Below, piece by piece: positions 24,436-37,700 of a DNA stretch of 64,000 nt. Source of the stretch: Hydrangea macrophylla (Eukaryota; Streptophyta; Magnoliopsida; Cornales; Hydrangeaceae); NCBI GenBank assembly GCA_033977485.1, contig CM066994.1, positions 29,400,637 to 29,464,636 on the forward strand. Direction: 5' to 3'. Every line of letters starts with the position of its first letter. Positions within the stretch are counted from its first letter, which is position 1. Under the pieces are notes generated by a model that was not told the origin of the DNA, did not search any database, and worked only from the letters and a program-made list of their open reading frames with translations. The position numbers and the translations under genes are program-made.

Positions 24436-24712
24436 TATCCTAAAGAAGAATGAAAGTTTAAAATTAGGCACATGGAAAAAAATAATAAATAAAGAATGCA
24501 GGTTGACGGAGAATGAATGCTGTTGAGATGGTGAAAGATGTTTAAAGGTAGCTGTTATGAATAGTGAGTCTGGGTACTTGGTTTCTAAAGTTTTACAATA
24601 TTAAAAATAGATATTAATGGAAGTTAATATTGTGGTATAATTAGTTCAGTTAGAGTCCTATATTTTTTTGATAAATCTTTATTGTCTACTCATATAGTCT
24701 TCCAAAAAACGG

Positions 24713-24751
<39 letters not shown>

Positions 24752-27700
24752 ATGGTAGAAACAAAGCAATTGTAAACCAACTTGGTTTTGTAAGAGTCTT
24801 AACGACAATAAGGATTAATATTAGGGAACTAGTCTTTTAGCGGTAGTTAGGTAAGTCTTAGAGTCCTATAACCCGTACTGATATTTATTGTCAAATTATG
24901 CTGTCCACAAAAAAATAAAGAGAATAACCCAAAGGTCCACTTAACCAAAAAAAAGTTAGCCAATAGCCAAGGAAATGCGAGCTCCATCATGAAGAAGAAG
25001 AAAAAAAAAAAAAAAAAAGAGAGAAAAGAAAAGAAAAAGAACCGTGAGCAAATGACAGTTTATAAACGAAAATAAATTACAATTCATCCTTAAAGTGGAA
25101 TTGACCGACCTAATTAGGAAACCAAAAGATAAGCAGATATTAGCAAACCATAAAATATATAGTATAGATAGACTATATGTTCCCAGCAAAAAAAAAAAAA
25201 GATAGACTATATGTAACTATTGTTAAACAATAGAATAATGAGCTAGGGAAAACTTTAAAAATAAAAAATAAAAAAATAAAAACAAATGAACAAAAAAAAA
25301 TTTAAAAAAAAGTAGGAATCTCATGGACGAAAAAATGTGGCACACCAAAAAAAAAGAAGCTATTAAAACTCTAAGAAAATAAATTAAGTGAAAGTGCACT
25401 GATTGATAAAAGCGTAAAATACTTAAAGGGGTTAGTGCACTTATAGATAATAAAATATATATTATAGAAAAGTATACATCCAACCTTTTTTTTGGCCAAC
25501 TAATATGCTAAAGATAGCAAGATTTTGTTCCAACTTCCAACTCCTTTGGACATGTATCCAAAATTTACACAACAAATATAAGTTAAACTGATAAAGGCAT
25601 ATAATGAAAACATCATAGAGCGCACATCCAACGTTTTCTATTTCTGCCAATAAACTTAAGGTTACTTTCATTCTTCCATCTAAAGATTCAAGGGGCACGC
25701 TAATTTCGTTGAAATAAAATATTTGTTTGAAATTTTAAAATTTTTTATTATAGCCAATTTATCCTTGCCAACATTTGTCATAATTATTTACACCTTTTAG
25801 CCATTGCAAATTTTCAGATAAAATAATCCTTTGTTGCATAAGCAATTGTCCATTGTTGTTCACAAAATTTTTTATTTTAAAATTTTCGACAAGTCAAAGG
25901 AAGGGCAAAAACGTCATATTGTTAACACTTCTCTAACAATGCTGGTCACACAATTCAGGAGCGTCGACATCCTCACTAAAGGTGTGTAATAAAAAGCAAG
26001 TAGTATTTGAGGAGGTCAAGGTGTGTTGCATTTATTTTTTAGGGATATTTGAAAAAGGGTCATAGTTGAGGCGTTTGGTGGTATTTTTTAAGAATAAAAA
26101 AAAAACTTTATAGAGTAGTGGAAGCAGAATATATCACGGAGGAAGAATTAAATAAAACGACCAAGTGGTTTGGTCATACAATACTACCAATCCCTAGTAC
26201 AATATTTTGTTAGCCTAGGCATAATGTTTTGTGACCTTTGGTACAACATTTTGTTACCTAAACAAAGCTACTATAGAACTACCTTGTGTAATATAAATTG
26301 TCCTTAAATCTAATCAATCCTATTTTATTATTCTAGGTACAACATATTGTTACCTAAGCCAAACAACTATAAAAACTATCATAACATATTGTACTCACAC
26401 GGTAGCACAAAATATTGTACTTGGGTGATTTTTGTAGAAGTTTTGCTTAAATAACAAACATTGTACCATGGTGTAACAAAACATTGTACTGTACGTAACA
26501 AAACGTTGCACCCGGTTTTTCTTTTTCTTTTTTTCTTTTTTCGAAAAATAATTTTGTACTCGATTTTAATCATATCATATAACCAAACTTTCAATAATTA
26601 TAAAAATTGGTATTACTAATCCAAAAAATAGTAATGTGACCACGCTTGCACTAATAAGGCATAACTATAATGTAGAGGTTCGTGAAATAAGAAGTGTTCT
26701 ATTATAATATGACTCAATTAGGTAGTAAGGAAAAAAAAAGTTAAAATATATAGGCCTTTTAATTGTAGTTTTAGATAGTCCTTATAGGATCACTTGATTT
26801 CACCAAAAGAAAACAAAATGGAATTGTGGCATATGAACAAAGGATGATATATCCAAAAAAAAATTTTAATTAGGCCTCTCATGAACTTTTAGATGGAATA
26901 CTTGTAGGACTTTATTTCATAGAAAGAAAACAAAATATGAACCGTGGCATATGAACATAGACATTATATAGCAAAAAAAAAATTTGTTGGGATTCTCATT
27001 TACACACCCAAAAAAAATTGGCATACCAAGCTTATTAAAACTCTAAGAAAATACTTAAGTGAAATTGCAATGATTAATAAAAATGTAAAACAATTATGGA
27101 CATCAGCATATTTATGTAGATTATATATAGATATATATATATATATAACTACTTTATTTAATATACATTCTATGTATAAAAGTATTTTTAAATTTCCAAT
27201 AGAAAAATGATGAGATAGAAAGGGAAGTAGAAGAGATAAGGATTGAAACAAATATATATATATATATATATATATAATGCTTCCAAATAAAAAAAAATCC
27301 ATAGTTTTATGGTACATCCAAGTATATAGTTTAGAATTAACGTATCATATGTTCTAATAATTTTGGTACTAAAATGTTGTGAATATAGTGCTAAAATGTA
27401 GAAAATTTTGAAAAAAAAAAATGCTTTTCAGAATTAAGTTGGTTTTTTAAATAACAAAATGTTTTCAAAATTACCACATTTCACACAAAGTTACAATATT
27501 TTAACACCAAAAGTGATGTCAAAGTCTTCTATTTTGATATAAAACCACTTCAAGTTTTTTTTTTTTTTTTAATATGAAACTTCATTCGTAAAAGCAAATC
27601 TCAAAAAAGGAATCAGTAAAAGCAAATTAGAAACAACAAAAGCATAAAATGAACCACGCAAATTTCTACAGTTGCACTGCAAACTCCCAATCGGAGCCAA

Positions 27701-28220
27701 TCCCAAATAATAAATCTCACTGAAAAACCACCAGCATGTTAGATACATACTCATAGAAAGATCTATATAATTTGCCCACTTAACTTGTTACCAAAATAAT
27801 ATTTTTTTTTAAATGCCGGCTTAACTTGTTACCCAAAATAAAAAATAAAAAATTGCCAGCTTAACTACAAATTTCACTCCTTGGACCATTGTGTCTGTGG
27901 CAGTTTGGTCCTGGACTTTCAAATTTATCAATTTGGTCCTATGACTGGTAAGTTTTTCCAATATCATCCTTCTATCAAACCAATTGTCAAAGAAATCACT
28001 CGGAAATTGTCTAAGTATTTGTTTTTAACACGAAATGGAAAGGGGCATTTCAGGTGTTTGATAATATGCTCGAAAAAGGTTGTTAAGCCTCCAGCTATTT
28101 TAGAGTATGGGGATGTCTTTGGGGTGGTTTTCTCCTTCCTAGTACTTTTGAATTTTTCGCTTTGTTTTTGTGGTGGGTTTCTCCGTCTTCTTTTGAGTTT
28201 TTAGTGCCCACCCATATATC
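24436..28220. other. AT-rich intergenic DNA with simple repeats
   Basis: No gene recognised. It contains a long A run (about 24712-24748), several A/T-rich microsatellites (27126-27147, 27251-27276), a segment with repeated TACAACATTTTGTTACC-like motifs in both orientations (26190-26510, perhaps a decayed foldback element) and a diverged repeat pair (about 25338-25432 and 26996-27092, sharing TTATTAAAACTCTAAGAAAAT-like sequence). The stretch at 27880-27960 resembles a common plant dispersed repeat (CAGTTTGGTCCTGGACTTTC). Confidence 0.5.
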
Positions 28221-28426
28221 AAGTGTGTGTATATGTCAATATATATATATATATATAGATATAGATATAGACGAGCACATATACATTGTAAACACCCAGC
28301 TGGATACAAAGTCAAACTATCTGGGTCTACACAAGACAGCTCTAGAGTTGTCAACCAATTCTTTCACCAGCGAGTGGGAAGGGAAAACAAGATGGCTGAA
28401 GTTCTCCTTAGTGTTGTTGCAGAAAT

Positions 28427-28645
28427 TGTTGGAGATATATTTGGATCGTTGGAGATATATCTTAATCTAGTCAAATCCCATTCAAATCCCATAATTTGAT
28501 ATCACTTATGTTTAAGCATTTGATTATAATATGATTTTATTTCCTATGATTTTTATTTCCTTTTTAGTTCTCTAGATTGTATATAAATATTGGACCTTAC
28601 AATTGAGTAATACAAGAAATTACTTCTCAATATTGGCTTTCTTCT
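28427..28645 (+). repeat. 5' LTR of the miniature element
   Basis: Contains a TATA-like TATATAAAT and an internal near-duplicate of GTTGGAGATATAT. Followed directly by the tRNA-Met primer site. Confidence 0.9.
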
Positions 28646-29439
28646 TGGTATCAGAGCAGGTCGATTTGGCCTAAAGTTCAAGTGCTTCTGCATTTCCGGC
28701 GGTCGGCCTTATGCCGTCCGTCCGGCCTTTTGAATTGCTCTGAATTTTCCTTAATGACTCCTTTGGTCCCTTCTCTTATATTACTTCCACTGCTGCCATC
28801 AATTCAACCACTTTAAGGGCCTATTTGGCAGCCCCTACGGTCACTGTCCAGCCGCCGGCCAATGCTTCTGGGCCTTGTCCACTCACCGGCCAGCTCTCTC
28901 GGGCCTTGTCCAGGCACTTACGTGCCCATCCAATTGCGGCCAGCCTTCTCGGCCATGTCCAGCCCACTAGAGCCTCGTCCGCATCTTTTGGCCAGCCCAG
29001 CCGGCCGTCCTGTGCAATTCATAGCCATCGGCTGCCTCCTCTCTCTTGTGTAGCCTGTGTGGCGCGCCTCTCTTCTTTGTGTAGCGTTAGTGCTGCCTTT
29101 CCCGTTGAGGGTCTTCTTTGCACAGTGTTAGTATTGCCTTTTCCGTTGAGGGTCTTCTTTGCACAACATTAGTGTTGCGCCTGTCTTCCCAAGGGCATGT
29201 TAAAGGCATGTATGGCTATCGATGGTTTTTCCGATGCCATTCTAGTTTGGGATTTGCTCTCGTTGTTTTTCGAGAGCATTCTTATTCGGTTCACCGGTGT
29301 TTTTCGGTGCCATCTTTGTTCGGGCTTCCAGTGTTGTCCGGGAGCACTCTTCCAAAGACTTTCAAATTCTCATCTTCTGAAGCTTTCAAGTTCAAGTTGG
29401 ACACTTCAAAAGATTTCCGTGCCTCAACTTGCGGGGGAG

Positions 29440-29658
29440 TGTTGGAGATATATTTGGATCGTTGGAGATATATCTTAATCTAGTCAAATCCCATTCAAAT
29501 CCCATGATTTGATATCACTTATGTTTAAGCATTTGATTATAATATGATTTTATTTCCTATGATTTTTATTTCCTTTTTAGTTCTCTAGATTGTATATAAA
29601 TATTGGACCTTACAATTGAGTAATACAAGAAATTACTTCTCAATATTGGATTTCTTCT
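29440..29658 (+). repeat. 3' LTR, possible promoter facing the NLR body
   Basis: Second LTR copy, in the same orientation as the NLR gene. Its TATATAAAT (29593-29601) lies about 160 bp upstream of the first in-frame NLR ATG (29755), so an LTR-initiated transcript of the CC-NB-ARC part is possible. This is inference; a short out-of-frame ATG ORF near 29696 precedes it. Confidence 0.85.
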
Positions 29659-31280
29659 GAAATCTTAAGCAAGGTACTTTCACTTGCTTCTGAAGATGTT
29701 ACTTATGTGTGGGGCCTTCAGTGGAAGCTCCAACAGTTAGGTAAAAAGTTAGAGATGATTAAAGCATTGTTATCTGATGCTGAGATCAAGCAAGTAAAAC
29801 TCAACTCTGTCCAACTTTGGCTCAAAAACCTAAAAGTTGTGGCTTCTGATGCTGATGATTTGCTGGATGAGATTGCTTATGAAGTTCTTCGACAGAAAGT
29901 GGAGATTAAAGATGGGATGATAAACAAGGTACTTGACTTCATATCCCCCTCTAAAATTGCATTTTGTATCAAGATAGCTGTTAAGATTAAGAATGTCAAT
30001 TCATTGTTCGACGAAATATGTAAAGAAGCAACTGAGATTGGACTTAGGCCAGTGGAGCTGATAAATACCACAATCGAACTCAGAGAAATCCGTCAGACTC
30101 ACCCCTACCTGGATGATTCAGAAGTGGTGGGTAGGGACGCTGACATATCAAATATAGTGGACATGTTGATTGGTTCAAACAATGAAAAAGATTTGTCAGT
30201 TATCGCCATTGTAGGAATGGCTGGTCAAGGGAAGACAACCCTTGCTCAGCTAGTTTACCAAAATGATAAGGTAGTAAGATATTTTGATCATAAAATGTGG
30301 GTTTGTGTATCTGATGACTTTGATGTCAAAAGGCTTTTGCACGAGATGCTACAATCTCTAACCAGAACCAATCCTAACATGTCCAATATGGAAGCAATAA
30401 TAAGAAAGATTCAAGAAAGTGTAAGCGAAAAAAGATTTTTGCTTGTACTCGATGATGTGTGGAATGAAAATGAATCAAAATGGGAATCCATGAGAAATTC
30501 ATTGTTAGGAATTAGTGGTTCTAGGGGAAGCAAAGTTTTGGTTACTACCCGTAGTGAGGGGGTGGCATCCACCATGCAAACATCTGTTACTCATCGTTTG
30601 GTAGGACTGTCTAATGATGATAGTTGGACCATTTTCAAACGAAGAGCATTCGCAGATGGAGGTGCAAAAGAGACTATAAATTTAGTGGCGATAGGTAGAC
30701 GGATTTTAAAAAGGTGTGGGGGTGTGCCACTGGCAATAAAGGCATTGGGAGGTTTAATGCACTCAAAGAAGTGTGAAAACGAGTGGTTGTCAATCCAAAG
30801 TAGTGAAATTTGGGATTCAATAGAAGATAGAAACGACGTTTTGACCACCTTAAGGTTGAGTTATGAGCATTTACCATCAACGTCACTGAAATTAAGTTTT
30901 GCATATTGCTCAATCTTGCCAAAGGATTCTGATATTGAAAAGGATAATATAGTTCAGCTTTGGATGGCTCAAGGATTTCTTCATCAGCCTTCTGAAGGAA
31001 GTCATGTGCTGATGGAGGATATAGGCAACTACTATTTTGACATTTTGTTGAGGAACTCCTTATTGCAAGATGCTATAAAGGATGACTATGATGATATTAC
31101 AAGTTGTAAGATGCATGATCTTGTTCATGATCTTGCACTGAATACCTCAAAGAATTATTGCTTAACTGTGAATGATGGTGAGGTGATTGATACTTTAGAG
31201 GTTCAACATTTATCATGGATATCTAGCAAAGATAATATGCCCTTAAATCCAAAAGAAACTGCTCAAAGATTGCGCACTTT

Positions 31281-31485
31281 ACCCAGGCCCTTGTGGCCTA
31301 GTGGTGTGACCCCCACTTCTCCAAGTGGAAGGTGGGGGGTTCAACTCTCCCTAAGGGGAGAGTGGAGGGTGTTGCCACTTGGTGGCCTTGTCATACCCCT
31401 CTCTTTGCCCCTTGAGCTTAAGTTTGCATTGTATTCTTGTTGGGCTTGTATTAGTGTAGTGTGTGTGTGTGTCCATAGAGAGATC

Positions 31486-31511
<26 letters not shown>
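31281..31511 (+). mobile_element. tRNA-derived SINE in the NLR coding exon
   Basis: The target duplication AAAGATTGCGCACTTT occurs at 31265-31280 and 31512-31527. The body begins ACCCAGGCCCTTGTGG with a Pol III A box (TGGCCTAGTGG) and B box (GGTTCAACTCTCC), has a GT-rich stretch (about 31458-31472) and ends in a long A run. Removing it with one copy of the duplication restores the NLR frame across the junction. The bracketing duplication is exact, so the insertion is fairly recent. Confidence 0.93.
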
Positions 31512-31516
<5 letters not shown>

Positions 31517-32130
31517 TTGCGCACTTTTTATTCAATGGGTGATGTCTTTGGGAAGACTTTGATGAACTTTAAATGCTTGCGTGCTTTAATCCTCACCAGC
31601 TTTCGTATTGAAGAATTACCAAGTTCGGTAAGCAAATTGAGACAATTAAGATATCTTGACATCTCAAGGACTCATATTAGAAAGCTACCTGATTCTGTCA
31701 CAAAACTTTATAATTTGCAAACTTTGAGGCTCTTTAATTGCCAATTTTTGAATGAGCTTCGAAAGAATTTTGGGAACTTGATTAGCTTGAGACATTTATA
31801 TATTAGAGATACAAAATTCGACATGCCCTGCTTGGTGGGGATAGGGAAGTTGACCTGTCTTCAAACTTTACCTTTCTTTGTTGTGAGTCAAGATATGGAA
31901 TGTCAAATTGAAGAGTTGGGGGGATTAAGCAACCTTAGAGGTAAATTAAAGATTTTTGGCCTTCAGCATGTCAGAAACTTGGAAGAAGCCAAGAAAGCAA
32001 ATCTATGTAGAAAGTCAAATATTCGTACTTTGGAATTTCATTGGGGAAACGAAAGAAGGGGAGAGTCCAACAATGTAGAAGTCTTGGAAGGTCTAGAACC
32101 TCACTCGAACTTGAAAGATTTAACTATTAG

Positions 32131-32597
32131 TGTAACAAATATTGTGGACATGCCATACGGGCACCCACATGTCATTGGACTGGGTCCAAAGAGGTTCGGC
32201 TTGGACACGAAAGCAACGGGCTTTTGGGGGTCCAAGCCCATTAGGTTTGTAATATGCTTATATATAGTTATGTGCATTACAAAAACCTATAGACACATGA
32301 GATAACAATCTCAGCAGCTCTCTCCATCTCTCACGTTAGTCTCTCTCTCTCTCTAACTCACGGTTTCTCTCTCTAAGCTAATCACCAAGAAGCTTGGGTC
32401 TTAGATCGTGGCATCATCAGAGATCGCTCAAGAAGCATCTCTGCGACTGTACGAGTGATAAAGAAGTGCACGGAGGCAGTGATCTCGTGGTCCAAGAGAA
32501 GGGTTCGTAACAACGCCGTTCCAACGATCCGACGTGTCATTCCGCTAGGTAAACGCACCTATACACGTCTTATATGCATGTGTGTGTGCATTTTACA
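32131..32597 (+). repeat. 5' LTR of the young copia
   Basis: 467 bp, with CT-rich tracts near 32340 and a TATA-like TTATATATAG near 32260. The disrupted NLR frame runs into it and stops at about 32305. Confidence 0.95.
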
Positions 32598-32611
32598 TTG
32601 GTATCAGAGCC

Positions 32612-34732
32612 ATTAGGACGTTTGTTCACCTAAACATCAGCCCAAAACAGATCCACCATGGGTGGACATTGTTTTTGTGCTAAAAGCTTACAAAATCAAA
32701 TTTCAAAATGGGTCTTCGTGTTAACCCTAATATTTTTCGAAATTTTTGATTGGGATATGTTCTAACATGTCTATGGAGTCTACCCATAAAGTTTCATGGC
32801 CCAAATATCTCCGTAGAAGGAGAAAACTCAAAACCTAATTTCTGAAAAAATTTTGGCCGAAATTTTTTCCAAACTTTGAACCACTTTTCTGGATGATTTA
32901 GACGTGCAATCAGTCAGTTTTTTGGTTCAAACATCAAGTACTCCACGAGATCTTTCCAACCATATAAAGTTTGTCCAAAACGGATCACAGACGAGGGAGA
33001 TATAAGCGTGCAAAGTTGGGGGGTCGCGCAGCAAAAAGCTGCGTTTTTTAGGGTTTTCTAAGGTTGAAGATGACCCGGCATCCCCAGTCACACGCCGGAG
33101 AGTGGGGTCCACTCGCCGGTCAGTAATGGTCCGGCGACGTCGGGTCCGGCGAGTGTGGGTCCCCCTCTGGGTCCCGGTCCATAATATATTTTTTAATTAT
33201 GTTTATGGAAAAGTAAATTATTTGTTTTGTAATTAAAACAGTTTTTGTGTATTAAAACTAAGTTTTTTAATTATTTAAATCTGTTTTAATTACTTTAATA
33301 TTCTGGAAAAATGTGAAAAATTTATTTTTAATTTTTCCTATGTTAAGGGCACTGAGTGGGACCCAGAATAATTTCTTGAGAAATTACTCCATTGTTTTTG
33401 GTATTTTAGAGCATAAAAATGCGTTAATGTGCGCGTTTTAAATTGCTTAAAATACCCAATGAATATTATTAATTCTTGGAATTAATATGTGGTGTTTTTA
33501 ACACTGCTTGGGGTGTTGTGGGACTGTTGCATGCTTATCTCCAATGTTTATGATATTTTAGGGCATTAAATTGTGTTTTTTGGGCATTTTTTAATTGCTT
33601 AAAATATCCATATTTGTTTATTAATTATTAAAATTAATATTATTTGGTTGGGACACTGTTTTGGGCCATGTGAGACTGATGGAAAGATTCATTCCTTTTA
33701 AATATTTTTTAAGGAATTTGTCATACTATTGTTAAATAGTTTTATCAAAAATCAATTTTACTTAATAAATTGATTGATATTGGATTTATGCTCCCATAAA
33801 TAATGGAACTTTTTTTATAATGAAAAATAAGTTTTTCAGGTATTTAAAATTTCCATGTGGACTTTAAATTTTTTTTGGTAATTTAAAGGTCCTTAAAGAA
33901 TTGGTTTTAAATAAGTTTAAAACCCAAAATTATTTGTATAATTGATGAAAAATCTAGGATTTTTTCATGATTCTTCCTTAGCTTATGGGAGCTATCCAGG
34001 GCTACATATTTATAATTATTGCAACTTTTAGAGGCTCATTGCATTGTTGGTCACGTTTAATTACTGCTGTTTGTGATTGATTGACCCTATGACCTCTAAT
34101 TCCTCCTCCTTAAGTGGAGTGACGGATGAGTCCATTCATTTTTAAAATAAGACCACATGAGTGCTTGGTGTGTGTGATTAATAAATTTTAATCTGGCTTG
34201 AATGAATGGACAATAATTGACAATTTATAGAGCTTGTGTCCTCACGATGTATGTTTAAGGTCGTTCTTGTATATGTTTATAAACAAAGCATCCCTATTTT
34301 TATTGGGCTATAAATGTAATGTGAGGACGAGAGTTTTGTATTGGAAAAGCCTATTTTGTAAAGGGATGGTTTTTCTTTGTTTATATATCATAAACTTGAA
34401 TTATCTTAGCATGAGCTCTACATTGTCAATTCGGACCCACGTGGGGCCCTTGCGCAGTTTTTGTTGTATGGCGCATTTATACATATTGTGGATGATCTTA
34501 GATAGGTTTAAGAACCATCTAATTGATATTTGTTTGTAAAATCAGTTATAAAAGTTTTTTCCTTGATTTACAAAATTTGGGATTTGATTAATAAGCAATA
34601 GCAAGTTTTTTGGTCTTAAAATTGTAAAAAGGGGAAATATCGTTTATAATTGGATTTTTAAAACAAAAATTTTTTGAAATGTGCAAATAATAACGTCAAA
34701 AACCCTTTGCGCATGTTTTTTTGAATGTAGAA
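32612..34732 (+). other. copia untranslated leader
   Basis: About 2.1 kb between the primer site and the gag start. No domain-bearing ORF. The AT-rich second half contains many short upstream ATGs, so translation of gag-pol probably needs splicing, reinitiation or an internal route. Long leaders are known in some copia lineages. Confidence 0.7.
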
Positions 34733-37700
34733 ATGGCTTCAAAGCAAATTGTCGCTGATTTGAACAAAGATAACAAGTTTAATGGGAAAAACTATGACGC
34801 ATGGCAACGTAGAGTAACTCTCCTGTTAACTGAGGAAGAATTGCTTCCCCATCTAACTCAGTCAATGGTCCAACCCGAATTGCCAGAAAATGGGCCCATG
34901 GCCCAATATTGCCGAGACCTTGAAACCTATAATGAATGGATCAAGAAGGATCATCACACGCGCAATATATTGTTAAGCAGCATGAATGATGACCTTCTTG
35001 CTGAGTATTTCCAATACTCCAGTGCCAAGGAATTATGGGACCAGCTAAAATTTGCTTTCGGTGGGACATCAACCACTAGGCTCAGGAGCCTGGTGTTGAG
35101 GTTCGAGGTGTATCGGAAAGATCCCAAGCAATCGATGACTGAACATCTTAGGACGATGTCTGGTATGATTCGAGATCTTGGTGCTGCTGGGAACATCCTC
35201 ACTGATGAACAACAGATTCAAGCGGTGATTCGGTCACTGCCTGAAACTTGGGTCCATATGAAGCAAATTTTAACACATAATGATAGTATCAAGAATTTTG
35301 CTGATATATCTAAACATGTGGAGCTGGAGGCGGAGCGCCAAGAGGCGAACCGCATTACTGCACTCATGGCAAGAACTTCCATAGGTGGAGGTGAGCGCGG
35401 GACTAGTGGGTTCAAGCGCAATGCCAAGAGTAAAAGGGCTCAGAAAAAGGGTGGGGCTAATAAGTTAGCTCCAAAGGCTGATAAACCAAAGAAGCGCAGG
35501 GGTAAGCGCGCTGGCAAGAAAAATGCTTCCAAATCAAAATGCTTCAACTGTGGAGGATTGGGACACTTCGCTCGTGAATGCACTGAGCCGAAGAAGGTAA
35601 CTTTCCCACCCAACTCTCTCTATACTTTTGTGAGTTCTCATGTCCTAATCGCTCATTCGCTCCATGATTGGATTGCAGATACAGGAGCAACAAGGCATGT
35701 GACCAGAGATCGAGGGGGGTTCGTAGATTATCATAAGATTCCAAGTGGCACCAGTAGGGTATACATGGGGAACGGCACTTGTGAAGAAGCAGCGGGAGTA
35801 GGTTCATACCAACTTCATTTGCGCACAGGGCGCACATTACTTCTTCATGATGTGCTCTACGTACCCGGAATCCAATATAATCTACTCTCGGTCTTAGCAC
35901 TTCTTGATTTAGGTTTTATTTTTCAGTTTGGACATGATAAGTTGGATATTGTTTTGGATGGTGTTACTTTTGGACATGGTTTTTTATGGAATAATCTATT
36001 TAAAATTGATCTGCTTGATTCCATTTCCTCTACTTCTTTAGTTGCTGATTCAAATAGAAATATTGACTCTGTAACATGGCATGCTAGACTTGGACACATA
36101 GGACGTGACAGGATGACTAGATTAGCTCGAGAAGGCCTTCTAGGCCCACTCGCTAAGGTTAACCTACCTACGTGTGAGCCTTGCCTAGCAGGTAAAGCAT
36201 GCCGTAAGCCTTTTGGTAAGGCTAAAAGAGCTACCCAAGCATTAGAACTAATACACTCAGACATATGTGGACCAATGAATGTGAAGGCACGTCATGGCGC
36301 CTCTTATTTCCTTACTTTTATCGATGACTACACGCGATATGGTTATGTCTATTTGATTTCTCGCCGCTATGAAGCTCTAGATTGTTTCAAACGCTTCGTA
36401 GCAGAGGTTGAGAATCAGCTAGAAAAGTCCCTAAAGACTTTTCGAACAGACAGAGGACGCGAGTACTTATCTGATCAGTTCAAGGAACTGTGTGAGGAAA
36501 AGGGGATACGCAGACAACTAACTATTCCTGGAACTCCGCAACAAAATGGTGTTGCAGAAAGAAGGAATAGAACACTTCTAGATATGACTAGATCTATGAT
36601 GGCGCAAGCTAACCTCCCAATATCATTCTGGGGGGATGCACTTTTAACTGCTGCCTACATACTTAATAGAGTGCCTTCACAGTCAGTTCCTTCCACCCCC
36701 TATGAGCTATGGAAAGGCGAAAAGCCCAATTTGGAGCATTTGCGCCCGTGGGGCTCATCAGGATATGTTCACAGTACTTCCCATAAGTATGGGAAACTAG
36801 GCCCAAGAGCTAGAAAGCATATCTTCATAAGATATTCTGACAGCTCAAAAGGCTATGTTATGTATGGAGAACATCCGGATGGAGGAATGACAGAGATTGA
36901 GTCACGTGATGTTGATTTTATTGAGAATGACTTCCCCAATATTGGTGATGCTAAGAGAGATCTTGACCTCTATGAGATGGAGGATGTTGAAGACGTCGTA
37001 CCATCTTTAGGCGAGGGTGGGGAAATTAAAATTCCACATCCAGTAATCGTCGAAAATGGTGCTAGTCTTCAGCCGAGTGGGAGTACGCCGCTAGACACTA
37101 GTGGGAGTGTACCAGACAGTGGGAGTACACCACTGGATATTCAAGTTTCTCAGGTAGCACACCGCAGAAGCAGACGAGGAAAAGTCCCACGTCGACGTTT
37201 CGATATTGAGGGAGAAGCTCTCATGTGTACAGTAGATGACGACGAGCCTGCTTCCTATAAGGAAGCGCTTTCTTCTGCTGCCAAATCTCAGTGGATGGTT
37301 GCTATGCAAGAGGAGTTGAGCTCTATGGACAAGAATAAAGTCTGGGAGTTAGTTGATATTCCGCCTGACCGTAAGACCATTGGAAACAAGTGGGTTTTCA
37401 AAGTCAAGCGTAAGGCAGATGGATCAATTGACAAGTATAAGGCGCGCCTAGTGGCGAAAGGTTATACCCAACGAGAGGGTATAGACCATGGAGACACGTT
37501 CTCCCCTGTGGTGAGATTTGCCTCCATACGCCTTATTCTGGCAATCGTCGCACATTTAGACTTAGAACTCTTCCAGATGGATGTCAAAACTGCGTTTCTC
37601 AATGGAGAACTAGACGAAGAGATCTATATGGATCAACCTGTTGGTTTTATAACCAAAGGGAATGAGCGCAAAGTGTGCCGTCTCAAGCGATCTATTTATG

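Larger units (their letters stand above)
28427..29658 (+). mobile_element. miniature copia-type LTR element (non-autonomous)
   Basis: LTRs of 219 bp at 28427-28645 and 29440-29658 start TGTTGGAGATATAT and differ at two positions. The target duplication GAAAT is at 28422-28426 and 29659-29663. The primer site TGGTATCAGAGCAGG (28646-28660) follows the 5' LTR and the polypurine tract GCGGGGGAG (29431-29439) precedes the 3' LTR. The LTR ends in TTCTTCT rather than CA, which is unusual. The 794-bp interior is GC-rich and has no gag or pol. It sits 35 bp into the NLR coding sequence. Confidence 0.9.

Noticed and set aside
28825..29172. Proline/alanine-rich ORF inside the miniature LTR element
   Set aside because: The open frame does not begin with ATG, composition follows local GC richness, and no family resemblance is seen. 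Overlapping frames are equally open.
31288..31345. Possible tRNA gene (A and B boxes)
   Set aside because: No cloverleaf could be formed. The boxes belong to a SINE with an A-rich tail and target duplication. The same reasoning applies at about 13204-13270 and 10695-10760.
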